14,328 bases of DNA from Terriglobia bacterium (lineage in GTDB: Bacteria; Acidobacteriota; Terriglobia; UBA7540): the NCBI GenBank assembly GCA_030049455.1, contig JASIKV010000250.1:1-14328 (forward strand), given 5' to 3'. Shown in pieces: positions 7,870 through 14,328 of this stretch (the first letter of the stretch is position 1; each line of letters begins with the position of its first letter). The position numbers and the translations under genes are program-made. The notes beneath the pieces were generated by a model. The model saw nothing but the letters and a program-made list of their open reading frames with translations, ran no database searches and was not told where the DNA came from.

Positions 7870-9567
7870 TCACCCGCGTCTTATTGCCTCCAAGCTCGGG
7901 ATAACCAATTCCAGCTTAGCATCCTGAATTTGCTTTGTCGAGCGACGGAAGATTTCCGCCAGCCCCTGCTCCAACTTGCGCTTTCCCAGCGTGACGCGAA
8001 AGGGCGCGCCGATCAGGTCCGCATCCTTGAACTTCACTCCGGGCCGCTCCGCGCGGTCGTCAAAGAGCACGTCGAGATGGTGCGCGCGCATTTCATCGTA
8101 GAGTTTTTCCGCGGCTTCACGCACGCGCACGTCGTCCATGTTGGCCGCCGTCAGAATAACGTCAAAAGGGGCAATCGCCGCGGGAAGGAACATGCCATCG
8201 CGGTCGTGATTCTGCTCCACAGCAGCGCTCAGAATGCGTTCCACGCCGATTCCGTAAGAGCCCATCACCAGCGGCACTTCCTTGCCGTTTTCATCCAGCA
8301 CGGTGGCGTGCATGGCCTGCGAGTAGCGGCGGCCCAGCTTGAAGATGTGGCCCAGTTCCACCGACACGCTCACGCGCAGCGGCTTACCGCACTTCGGGCA
8401 GCGGTCGCCGGCGGAAACCACACGCAGGTCGCGGTATTCGGGCGTAAAATCCCTTCCCGGAGTCACATTGCGCAGGTGGGTATCGTCCCTGTTCGCGCCG
8501 GCAATCAATCCCCTGCGGCCTTCCAGCGCCCTATCGGCAAGAATCCGCACACCCTTCAATCCCACCGGACCGAGGGAACCCAGGTTCGCGCCCAGCAGCG
8601 CCCGCGCCTCCTCCGGCGTGGCGGGGCGGAATACATCGGAACCCAGAATCGTGGCCAGCTTGGTTTCGCTCAGAGTGTGGTCGCCGCGCAGCAGCACCAG
8701 AATCGCCTGACTCTCGACGACATACACCAGAGTCTTGATCATACGGTTGGCGTTCTCGCCCGTAAACTTCTGCAGATCGTCGATGGTCTTCTGCCCGGGC
8801 GTGGCGAAGGGCTCCGGCGCCGTAACTTCCTCGGGGTCGGATACCGGTGGCACAATTCCTTCCGCCTTCTCCAGATTGGCCGCGTAGCCGCATTCGCACA
8901 GGGCGATCAAATCCTCGCCTGCGTCGGTGGGCGCGGTGAATTCGTGCGAGTGCGTGCCGCCCATCGTCCCCGAATACGCTTCCACAATCACGTACTTCAG
9001 CCCGCAGCGGTCGAAGATTCGGCGATAGGCGTCGTAGTGCTTGTGGTAGCTCACATCCAAACCCGCATCATCCAGATCGAACGAATACGAGTCCTTCATC
9101 CAGAACTCTCGCAGACGCAGCAGGCCGGATTTGGGCCGCGGCTCATCGCGAAACTTTTCCTGAATCTGGTACCAAATCTGCGGCAGTTGCTTGTAGGAGC
9201 GCAATTCCCCGCGCGCAATGTTGGTCATCTCCTCTTCGTGCGTCACGCCCAGCACCATTTCATGCTCGTTGCGGTCCTTGAGCTTCAGAATCGTCGGGCC
9301 ATAGGCGGCGTAACGCCCCGATTCCTTCCACAGCTCCGCGGGGTTCAGCGCCGGCAGATAGAATTCCTGCGCGCCGATGCGATCCATTTCCTCGCGGATA
9401 ATCTGCATGATTTTGAGCAGCGATCTTTGCCCCAGTAGCAGGTGCGCGTATACGCCTGCCGCTACCTGGCGCATGTATCCAGCCCGCAGCAGTAATCGGT
9501 GGCTGGGAACTTCTGCCTCTGCGGGGTCTTCCCGCAGGGTGGGAATAAATACCTGACTCCAACGCAT
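7870..9567 (-). CDS. proS: Prolyl-tRNA synthetase, bacterial type with editing insertion
   Basis: ProS (565 residues) charges tRNA-Pro with proline in the cytoplasm. It is full length for the bacterial class II type. The N-terminal catalytic part has the motif 1 region ('RAGYMRQVAAGVYAHLLLG', 28-46) and motif 2 ('FRDEPRPKSGLLRLREFWMK', 139-158). An editing insertion follows, about 225-385, of the YbaK/INS type, which hydrolyses mischarged Ala-tRNA. Motif 3 is 'GSYGIGVERILSA' (436-448) and the anticodon-binding domain is about 465-560. Cysteine pairs C224/C226 and C390/C393 flank the insertion and could bind a metal. Motif 2 carries 'RPKSG' where many homologues have 'RPRFG', a variant that I recall from other acidobacterial-type enzymes. 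The ATG at 9567 has GGAAAGG (9576-9582) eight bases upstream. It is the first gene of the minus-strand run. Confidence 0.98.
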   Translation of the reverse strand: MRWSQVFIPTLREDPAEAEVPSHRLLLRAGYMRQVAAGVYAHLLLGQRSLLKIMQIIREEMDRIGAQEFYLPALNPAELWKESGRYAAYGPTILKLKDRNEHEMVLGVTHEEEMTNIARGELRSYKQLPQIWYQIQEKFRDEPRPKSGLLRLREFWMKDSYSFDLDDAGLDVSYHKHYDAYRRIFDRCGLKYVIVEAYSGTMGGTHSHEFTAPTDAGEDLIALCECGYAANLEKAEGIVPPVSDPEEVTAPEPFATPGQKTIDDLQKFTGENANRMIKTLVYVVESQAILVLLRGDHTLSETKLATILGSDVFRPATPEEARALLGANLGSLGPVGLKGVRILADRALEGRRGLIAGANRDDTHLRNVTPGRDFTPEYRDLRVVSAGDRCPKCGKPLRVSVSVELGHIFKLGRRYSQAMHATVLDENGKEVPLVMGSYGIGVERILSAAVEQNHDRDGMFLPAAIAPFDVILTAANMDDVRVREAAEKLYDEMRAHHLDVLFDDRAERPGVKFKDADLIGAPFRVTLGKRKLEQGLAEIFRRSTKQIQDAKLELVIPSLEAIRRG

Positions 9568-9598
9568 GTCTTCAACCTTTCCGATGAGGATGTTTCAT

Positions 9599-9626
9599 TG
9601 TTTAAGATGCGGCCCCACATTGTCAA
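9599..9626 (-). promoter_or_regulatory. Candidate sigma-70-type promoter of proS
   Basis: On the minus strand a perfect -35 box, TTGACA (9621-9626), is followed after 16 nt by TAAACA (9599-9604), a weak -10. Transcription would begin near 9592 and leave a leader of about 25 nt containing the Shine-Dalgarno. The -35 is convincing and the -10 is not. Confidence 0.45.
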
Positions 9627-9663
9627 GGAATCGAGTCGTCGCGCAAACGCTCCCAGTGATGGC

Positions 9664-9687
9664 GCAGACATCGTCTCTTATGTCTGC
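9664..9687. repeat. Inverted repeat GCAGACAT/ATGTCTGC
   Basis: A perfect 8-bp inverted repeat with an 8-nt spacer lies upstream of the proS promoter. The 14 bases TGGCGCAGACATCG at 9660-9673 recur exactly at 10987-11000, so this is one copy of a dispersed intergenic repeat. It could be a transcript hairpin or an operator; the sequence does not distinguish these. Confidence 0.6.
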
Positions 9688-9936
9688 AACCCGAGACTTG
9701 GCCTTGAGCATGGATCATGGAAAGTGTAGCCTCCATAGAAACCCATAGATGTGCCACCCTTGGGAGGAGCACTGGATAAGCGAATATAGTACTTTCGTGC
9801 CACTCCGCCAGCCTTGCAGCCAAGTAACCCAAGCGCGAGCAGCTGCATCCATTTAGATTGGAGGGGTGAGGTAGGACATCAGGCTCGTCCTCCGTTGCGC
9901 GCTCACTCTTAGATCCAACCCTATTTCTTTCAAAGA

Positions 9937-9942
9937 TATAAT
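9937..9942 (+). promoter_or_regulatory. Candidate -10 box upstream of the BON gene
   Basis: A perfect TATAAT, but with no recognisable -35 at 16-18 nt and no TGn extension. If used, it would leave a leader of about 158 nt before the BON start codon. Confidence 0.25.
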
Positions 9943-10094
9943 GATTCCGAGTAAAACCTACTTAACACAGGTAACTACGCACTGAATACCAGCGTCTAAT
10001 CGGGCTGAAGGCGGCAGGAGACCGCTTACAAACGTGATTCGGGGTTAACTCAAAAAAGGCGGAGGCAGGGTTACAGACGTAGTGCAGATCATTC

Positions 10095-10100
10095 AGGAGG
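10095..10100 (+). promoter_or_regulatory. Consensus ribosome binding site in a possible hairpin loop (BON gene)
   Basis: AGGAGG is six bases before the ATG at 10107. It is bracketed by GATCA (10087-10091) and TGATC (10102-10106), a perfect 5-bp inverted repeat that would put the Shine-Dalgarno in a 10-nt loop next to the start codon. Confidence 0.6.
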
Positions 10101-10106
10101 CTGATC

Positions 10107-10853
10107 ATGCGAAGCAGAATCTCACTGGGGATATTGACGGTCGTCCTGGGAGCCGGACTGTGTTGGGGAGTTCCGCCGCCCACCGATACGCAAACCACGG
10201 ACACCGTTCAGTCGAAGCTGGACCACGCCAAGCTGGATAAGCACGGTAGCGTTCATGTCGAAGTCGCCGGCGGCGTGGCGACACTTTCCGGAACCGTGGA
10301 CAACCTGGGAAGCAAACTGGATGCGGAAAATGCCGCCCGCAAAACCCGCGGCGTAACGCAGGTGATCGACAACATTCAGGTGCGTGCGGAGGGCGTAAGC
10401 GATTCTGAGATTCTGGAGCAGGCGCGCCACGAAATTGTGATGTATTACGCCTTCACGATTTTCGATAACGTTGAGCTGGCCGCCCACGACGGCACGCTGG
10501 TCGTGGCGGGGGAGGTCACTCTGCCTTTCAAGAAAAACGACATGGGCAGAATCCTTGAGCGCGTGAAGGGGGTGTCCGTGCTGCAAAACAATCTGGAAGT
10601 CCTGCCGCTCTCAAACTTCGACGATCGCCTGCGCTTGCAGGTGGCGCGCGCCATCTACGGCGATCCCATCTTCCTCAACTACGCCAACCAGGCCCGGCCG
10701 CCCATTCACATCATCGTGAAGAACGGCAACGTGGCGCTGGAAGGAGTGGTGGCCAACAACTTCGACAAGGTGAAGGCGCATATGGACGCGCTGCACGCCG
10801 GCCTTTCCTTCTCCGTCGTGGATAATCTTCAGATCGAACACCACCAATCCTAA
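10107..10853 (+). CDS. Exported protein with three BON domains
   Basis: This 248-residue protein has a signal peptide (about 1-21) with no proper lipobox: the Cys is preceded by Leu rather than Gly/Ala, so I expect a soluble periplasmic protein. Three consecutive BON-type alpha-beta modules follow, at about 32-94, 101-167 and 172-246. Each has the glycine-centred strand pair ('VEVAGGVATLSGTV', 'AAHDGTLVVAGEV', 'IIVKNGNVALEGVV') and a closing 'V.DNIQV'-like strand. BON domains are known from OsmY and secretin-associated proteins and are thought to bind phospholipid surfaces; the exact role here is unknown. The ATG is supported by AGGAGG six bases upstream. A rho-independent terminator begins 12 nt after the stop, so the gene is probably a single transcription unit. 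Confidence 0.9.
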   Translation: MRSRISLGILTVVLGAGLCWGVPPPTDTQTTDTVQSKLDHAKLDKHGSVHVEVAGGVATLSGTVDNLGSKLDAENAARKTRGVTQVIDNIQVRAEGVSDSEILEQARHEIVMYYAFTIFDNVELAAHDGTLVVAGEVTLPFKKNDMGRILERVKGVSVLQNNLEVLPLSNFDDRLRLQVARAIYGDPIFLNYANQARPPIHIIVKNGNVALEGVVANNFDKVKAHMDALHAGLSFSVVDNLQIEHHQS

Positions 10854-10865
10854 AATTGTCCCCCT

Positions 10866-10901
10866 AAGCCTGCGCTGTGCAATTTCAGCACAGGCTTTTT
10901 T
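10866..10901 (+). terminator. Rho-independent terminator after the BON gene
   Basis: A 12-bp stem with one mismatch (AAGCCTGCGCTG / CAGCACAGGCTT), an 8-nt loop and a run of six T (10896-10901) directly after the stem's GGC. It begins 12 nt after the BON stop codon. Confidence 0.88.
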
Positions 10902-10907
10902 CCGTGG

Positions 10908-10934
10908 CGCGGACCGCCGAATGTGCGGTCCGCG
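10908..10934. repeat. Perfect 10-bp inverted repeat downstream of the terminator
   Basis: CGCGGACCGC and GCGGTCCGCG form a perfect 10-bp stem with a 7-nt loop, only 6 nt beyond the T-run of the BON terminator. It has no T-run of its own beyond TCCTTT. It may be a back-up terminator or an intergenic repeat. Confidence 0.65.
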
Positions 10935-10986
10935 TCCTTTCATGAACTCTCGCCCCGGCAATTCCCCGAATGAACCCTAAACCGGC

Positions 10987-11013
10987 TGGCGCAGACATCG
11001 CGCGTAGGTCCGC
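10987..11013. repeat. Degenerate copy of the GCAGACAT inverted repeat
   Basis: Starts with the same 14 bases (TGGCGCAGACATCG) as the copy at 9660. The right arm is AGGTCCGC rather than ATGTCTGC, so the stem has two mismatches. It lies upstream of glyA. Confidence 0.5.
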
Positions 11014-11032
11014 AACTGCATTGGCCCACGTC

Positions 11033-11072
11033 GGGGTGACGCAGGCATATACGCCAAGGTCTGCGTCGCCCT
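11033..11072. repeat. Long inverted repeat upstream of glyA
   Basis: Arms 11033-11046 and 11059-11072 pair over 14 positions as RNA, including three G-U pairs, around a 12-nt loop. The core GACGCAGGC / GTCTGCGTC resembles the two GCAGACAT copies, making this a third member of the family. It ends 14 nt before the glyA -35 box. Confidence 0.6.
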
Positions 11073-11085
11073 GGCTCAAAGTCGA

Positions 11086-11114
11086 TTGCGACTTCCCCGC
11101 TCCTCCGCTAGTAT
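11086..11114 (+). promoter_or_regulatory. Promoter of glyA
   Basis: TTGCGA (11086-11091) and TAGTAT (11109-11114) are separated by exactly 17 nt. Transcription would start near 11121 and leave a leader of about 32 nt with GGGGAG at 11139-11144 as ribosome binding site. The leader is too short for a riboswitch. Confidence 0.65.
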
Positions 11115-11152
11115 TCAAAAGAAGCCGAATGAAACTGTGGGGAGAGTAATCC

Positions 11153-12436
<1,284 letters not shown>

Positions 12437-12465
12437 CGTGGTGCGGCCCGCTGGTAAGGACGGCG

Positions 12466-12858
12466 CTACTTCGTGGTTGCCGCAAGCTCCTGCGCGCGTT
12501 CGAGGATGATCGAGGGCATAAGGGGATGACCTTCGAGGGGCTGCCCCACGCAGATTTCGAGTTGCGGGTATGCGGCCTGTGCGGCGGCAATGAGGCGCGG
12601 CAAGTCGCGGTGCAAATGCAATCCGAGGGTGAGGAAGTAGGGAATCACCATCAAGCGTTGCAGCCCTGCCGCCGCCGCCTCACTCACTCCGCCCGCCAGG
12701 TCAGGTTGCCCCCCGTCCAGAAACGCGGCGCGCACGTAGCGATAGGGTCCGGCCGCCGCCACTTTCGCGGCCAGTTCTCGCACGCCCTGATTGGCTTCTT
12801 CCACAGGGCTGCCATGGGCGAAAAGCAGAATTCCGGTTGTGGGTTTTTCGGCGCTCAT
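12466..12858 (-). CDS. Single-domain CbiX/SirB-type sirohydrochlorin chelatase
   Basis: This 130-residue protein matches the short CbiX/SirB chelatases, which insert Co2+ or Fe2+ into sirohydrochlorin on the way to cobalamin or sirohaem. The N-terminal strand 'GILLFAHGSPVEEAN' places the first metal-binding His at H15. 'FLTLGLHLHRDLP' (75-87) has the GxHxxxDLP signature, with H81 as the likely second ligand. 'CVGQPLEGHPLM' (103-114) is the usual third block. The metal cannot be predicted from this. The frame is open upstream to 13086, but that extension is Arg-rich and antisense-like in character and lies inside the kinase gene. The ATG at 12858 overlaps the kinase stop by 4 nt (ATGA), which fixes the start and implies translational coupling. 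Other tetrapyrrole genes are not in the window. Confidence 0.88.
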   Translation of the reverse strand: MSAEKPTTGILLFAHGSPVEEANQGVRELAAKVAAAGPYRYVRAAFLDGGQPDLAGGVSEAAAAGLQRLMVIPYFLTLGLHLHRDLPRLIAAAQAAYPQLEICVGQPLEGHPLMPSIILERAQELAATTK

Positions 12859-13838
12859 GAATCCGCTTCTTCGCCGGCGGGGAGGAAAACCGAGGCCGCG
12901 CCATACACGCCAACGTTGGTATGAAGCCTGGCGGGCAGAATCGGCGTTTTTGAGGCGAATCCGTTGATGGTGTGGCCGGGAATCGTCCTCCGGATCCTGT
13001 CGAACAAGGGCTTGCCGATTCTCGAAACACCGCCGCCGATGACCACTGCTTCGGGATCGAAGAGAGTGATCATTCCGGCGAGCCAAACGCCCAGGTAATA
13101 GCCCGTCTCGTCGAGAATAGCTTTGGCAACCAGGTCGCCCCCGCGGGCCGCCTGTTGAATCATCAGCGGCGTGATCTGCCCGGCGCGGCCGCCCGCAAGC
13201 TCGCGCAGCACGCTGGGCGCGCTGTGTTCCTGTTCCAGCATGACGCGCGCCCGCCGCGCCATTCCTGGGCCGGCGGCAAGCGCTTCAATGCAGCCGAATA
13301 CCCCGCAGCCGCAGCGATAAGGGCTGTGAAAGTCGATAGAAACGTGCCCGCCCTCGCCGGCGATTCCGTTCTTGCCATGATAGATCTTGCGGTCGATGAT
13401 GATTCCGGTGCCGATGCCGGTGCTGACGGTGACGTAGAACACATCCTTAAAACCTACAGCGGCGCCGAAGAGCACTTCGGCCAGGCCCGCGGCATTGGCG
13501 TCGTTTTCAACTCGCGAAGGAAGACCGAATTCGCGCGTCACTCTCTTCGCAAGCTCAATGTTTCGCCAGCCGGGCAGGTTCGGCGGGTTCAGGATCACGC
13601 CCGTCTTAGGATTCAGCGGCCCGGGCGCGCAAATTCCGATGGCCTTCACGTTCTTCGCCCCGCCCGCCGCGCGCAGCAGGCGGCCGATCAGGTTGGTGAT
13701 TTGGGCGTAGCTCCTTTTAAATCCCTTGTCCGCGTATGTCGGGACAATCTGCGAATCAACCAGCCGCCCCTTCTGCGTCACCAGCCCGCCCGCCACCTTC
13801 GTGCCGCCGACATCAATGCCGATGATCAACTGACCCAT
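12855..13838 (-). CDS. ROK-family sugar kinase (glucokinase-like)
   Basis: This 327-residue cytoplasmic protein is a ROK-family kinase that probably phosphorylates glucose or a related hexose or amino sugar with ATP. The phosphate-binding loop 'GIDVGGTKVAGG' is at 7-18. 'VENDANAAGLAE' (110-121) contains the catalytic base D113. 'VSTGIGTGIIID' (138-149) is the second nucleotide-binding strand. The ROK zinc site is present as H165 in 'GEGGHVSID' and C176, C178 and C183 in 'CGCGVFGCIE'. No helix-turn-helix precedes the kinase domain, so this is an enzyme rather than a ROK repressor. The ATG is preceded by AAAGGGGA (13848-13855). It is the first gene of a two-gene unit with the chelatase and is divergent from the MerR gene. 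The exact substrate is not determinable from sequence. Confidence 0.95.
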   Translation of the reverse strand: MGQLIIGIDVGGTKVAGGLVTQKGRLVDSQIVPTYADKGFKRSYAQITNLIGRLLRAAGGAKNVKAIGICAPGPLNPKTGVILNPPNLPGWRNIELAKRVTREFGLPSRVENDANAAGLAEVLFGAAVGFKDVFYVTVSTGIGTGIIIDRKIYHGKNGIAGEGGHVSIDFHSPYRCGCGVFGCIEALAAGPGMARRARVMLEQEHSAPSVLRELAGGRAGQITPLMIQQAARGGDLVAKAILDETGYYLGVWLAGMITLFDPEAVVIGGGVSRIGKPLFDRIRRTIPGHTINGFASKTPILPARLHTNVGVYGAASVFLPAGEEADS

Positions 13839-14007
13839 CGTGTGTGGTCCCCTTTCGAATTTACCCTGGTCTCTCAGTTCTATTCCAACCGAGTGCGCGG
13901 AAAGAGTCCAGCGATAAATTCAAAGACGCCGCCATCTTCAGGAAATGGCTGAGGAAGGCCTCGTGAACGCCCAATGTGCGCAGCGGGAAAAGCCGGCCGC
14001 CGCGCGC

Positions 14008-14036
14008 TTGCCTATTGCCGGAAATCTGCGTAATCT
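14008..14036 (+). promoter_or_regulatory. Promoter of the MerR gene, predicting a leaderless mRNA
   Basis: TTGCCT (14008-14013) and TAATCT (14031-14036) are separated by exactly 17 nt. The -10 box ends seven bases before the ATG at 14044, so transcription would start at about 14043-14044, on or next to the start codon. No Shine-Dalgarno better than GTGAAG is present. Confidence 0.45.
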
Positions 14037-14043
14037 GTGAAGC

Positions 14044-14328
14044 ATGGCCCGAGGCCGCGCTGCGCGCTTGATCCCCGCTCATCCCACAGAAGTGGCGATT
14101 CCGGACAAGCTCTATTTCCGCATCGGCGAGGTAAGCGAACTGACGCGCACCAAGGCCTTCGTGCTGCGCTTTTGGGAAACTCAATTCCCGTCGCTGCGGC
14201 CCGTGAAGGGCAAGTCCGGACACAGGCTTTATCGCCGCAAAGACGTGGAGCTGCTCTTCCAGATTCGCCGGCTGCTCTATGAAAAGGGCTTTACCATTCA
14301 AGGAGCACGCCGCCATTTGGCCGGCGAA
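14044..14328 (+). CDS. MerR-family transcriptional regulator, N-terminal part
   Basis: The first 95 residues of a MerR-type regulator are visible, and the frame runs off the right edge with no stop. After an arginine-rich lead of about 20 residues comes the winged helix-turn-helix: 'YFRIGEVSELTRTKAFVLRFWETQFP' (24-49) is the recognition region, and 'SGHRLYRRKDVELLFQIRRLLYEKGFTIQGARRHL' (58-92) is the wing plus start of the following helix. The 'RFWETQFPSLRP' form is typical of the one-component MerR regulators of unknown ligand found in deltaproteobacteria and Acidobacteria, not of the metal-sensing MerR/CueR type. An effector domain, if any, lies outside the window. It is divergent from the ROK kinase, with 205 bp between starts. 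I see nothing else in that gap beyond the kinase ribosome binding site and the promoter at 14008-14036. Confidence 0.9.
   Translation, partial: MARGRAARLIPAHPTEVAIPDKLYFRIGEVSELTRTKAFVLRFWETQFPSLRPVKGKSGHRLYRRKDVELLFQIRRLLYEKGFTIQGARRHLAGE

Larger units (their letters stand above)
9568..10106. other. 539-bp intergenic region between divergent proS and BON gene
   Basis: No convincing gene is seen here. The proS promoter and ribosome binding site occupy the left end, and the inverted repeat at 9664-9687 follows. From about 9740 to 9810 there are fragments containing GTGCCAC (9751 and 9798) that look like degenerate intergenic repeats. A lone TATAAT at 9937-9942 has no matching -35. The right end holds the strong Shine-Dalgarno of the BON gene. 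Short open frames in both directions have no start signal or recognisable content. I see no tRNA, riboswitch or attachment site. Confidence 0.6.

Noticed and set aside
7498..9438. A 646-codon open frame on the plus strand opposite proS and the small membrane protein gene
   Set aside because: It is rich in His, Arg and Gln, has no recognisable domain, and lies antisense to proS, whose motifs are complete. Long antisense frames are expected in GC-rich coding DNA.
9623..9832. 69-codon minus-strand frame in the intergenic region
   Set aside because: No good ribosome binding site, and part of it is made of inverted-repeat sequence. It resembles translated intergenic repeats rather than a protein.
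10107..10180. Lipoprotein signal on the BON protein
   Set aside because: The only Cys near the hydrophobic core is preceded by Gly-Leu, which does not fit the lipobox; an ordinary signal peptide is more likely.
10854..11152. Riboswitch (glycine or folate type) upstream of glyA
   Set aside because: The predicted transcription start leaves only about 32 nt of leader, and I see no conserved aptamer sequence. The hairpins lie upstream of the promoter.
12437..12465. Bidirectional terminator between glyA and the chelatase gene
   Set aside because: The 29 bp contain only a weak AGCG/CGCT pairing with no T-run on either strand.
12859..13086. N-terminal extension of the chelatase frame
   Set aside because: It lies inside the kinase gene, is Arg-rich and has no family similarity. 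The ATG at 12858, overlapping the kinase stop, is the natural start.
13861..14316. 151-codon minus-strand frame opposite the MerR gene
   Set aside because: It is antisense to the winged helix of MerR, which has clear family motifs, and its product has no recognisable features.

Overview
The window looks like an ordinary chromosomal segment of a GC-rich, Gram-negative-type bacterium. The best guess is Acidobacteriota. That placement is inference, resting on a PBP1b-like transglycosylase/transpeptidase with a UB2H-like domain, several signal-peptide TPR and BON proteins, a ProS with the 'RPKSGLLR' motif-2 variant, and degenerate intergenic inverted repeats. I see no transposase, integrase, phage gene, CRISPR array, tRNA or rRNA.

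Layout. (1) Positions 64-9567, minus strand: a seven-gene run read from right to left. It comprises prolyl-tRNA synthetase (proS), a small single-pass membrane protein resembling DUF4845, a bifunctional class A penicillin-binding protein, two exported TPR proteins, an NfeD-type membrane serine protease and its slipin (stomatin/SPFH) partner. Spacing is tight from proS to the PBP and from the second TPR gene to nfeD (4-nt TTGA overlap). An extended -10 promoter candidate and a hairpin suggest the run is divided into sub-operons. (2) Positions 9568-10106: a 539-bp intergenic stretch with the proS promoter, an inverted repeat and a candidate -10 box. (3) Plus strand: an exported three-BON-domain protein with its own terminator, then glyA (serine hydroxymethyltransferase) with a good promoter. 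(4) Minus strand: a ROK-family sugar kinase overlapping by 4 nt (ATGA) a single-domain CbiX/SirB-type chelatase that converges on glyA. (5) Plus strand at the right edge: the N-terminal 95 residues of a MerR-family regulator, cut by the window end.

How the genes work together. The minus-strand run is mainly envelope biology: peptidoglycan polymerisation and cross-linking, periplasmic TPR scaffolds, and an NfeD protease with a slipin. NfeD and slipin are a well-known operon pair, in which the protease cleaves the hydrophobic C-terminal part of the slipin. The most interesting signals are modest. They are the coupling of a TolB-like-plus-TPR protein to nfeD/slipin, an unusual C-terminal tail on the PBP, the sugar kinase/tetrapyrrole chelatase coupling, two promoters placed so close to start codons that they predict leaderless or near-leaderless mRNAs, and a family of related inverted repeats around the BON gene. 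I found no clear undescribed defence or mobile system.
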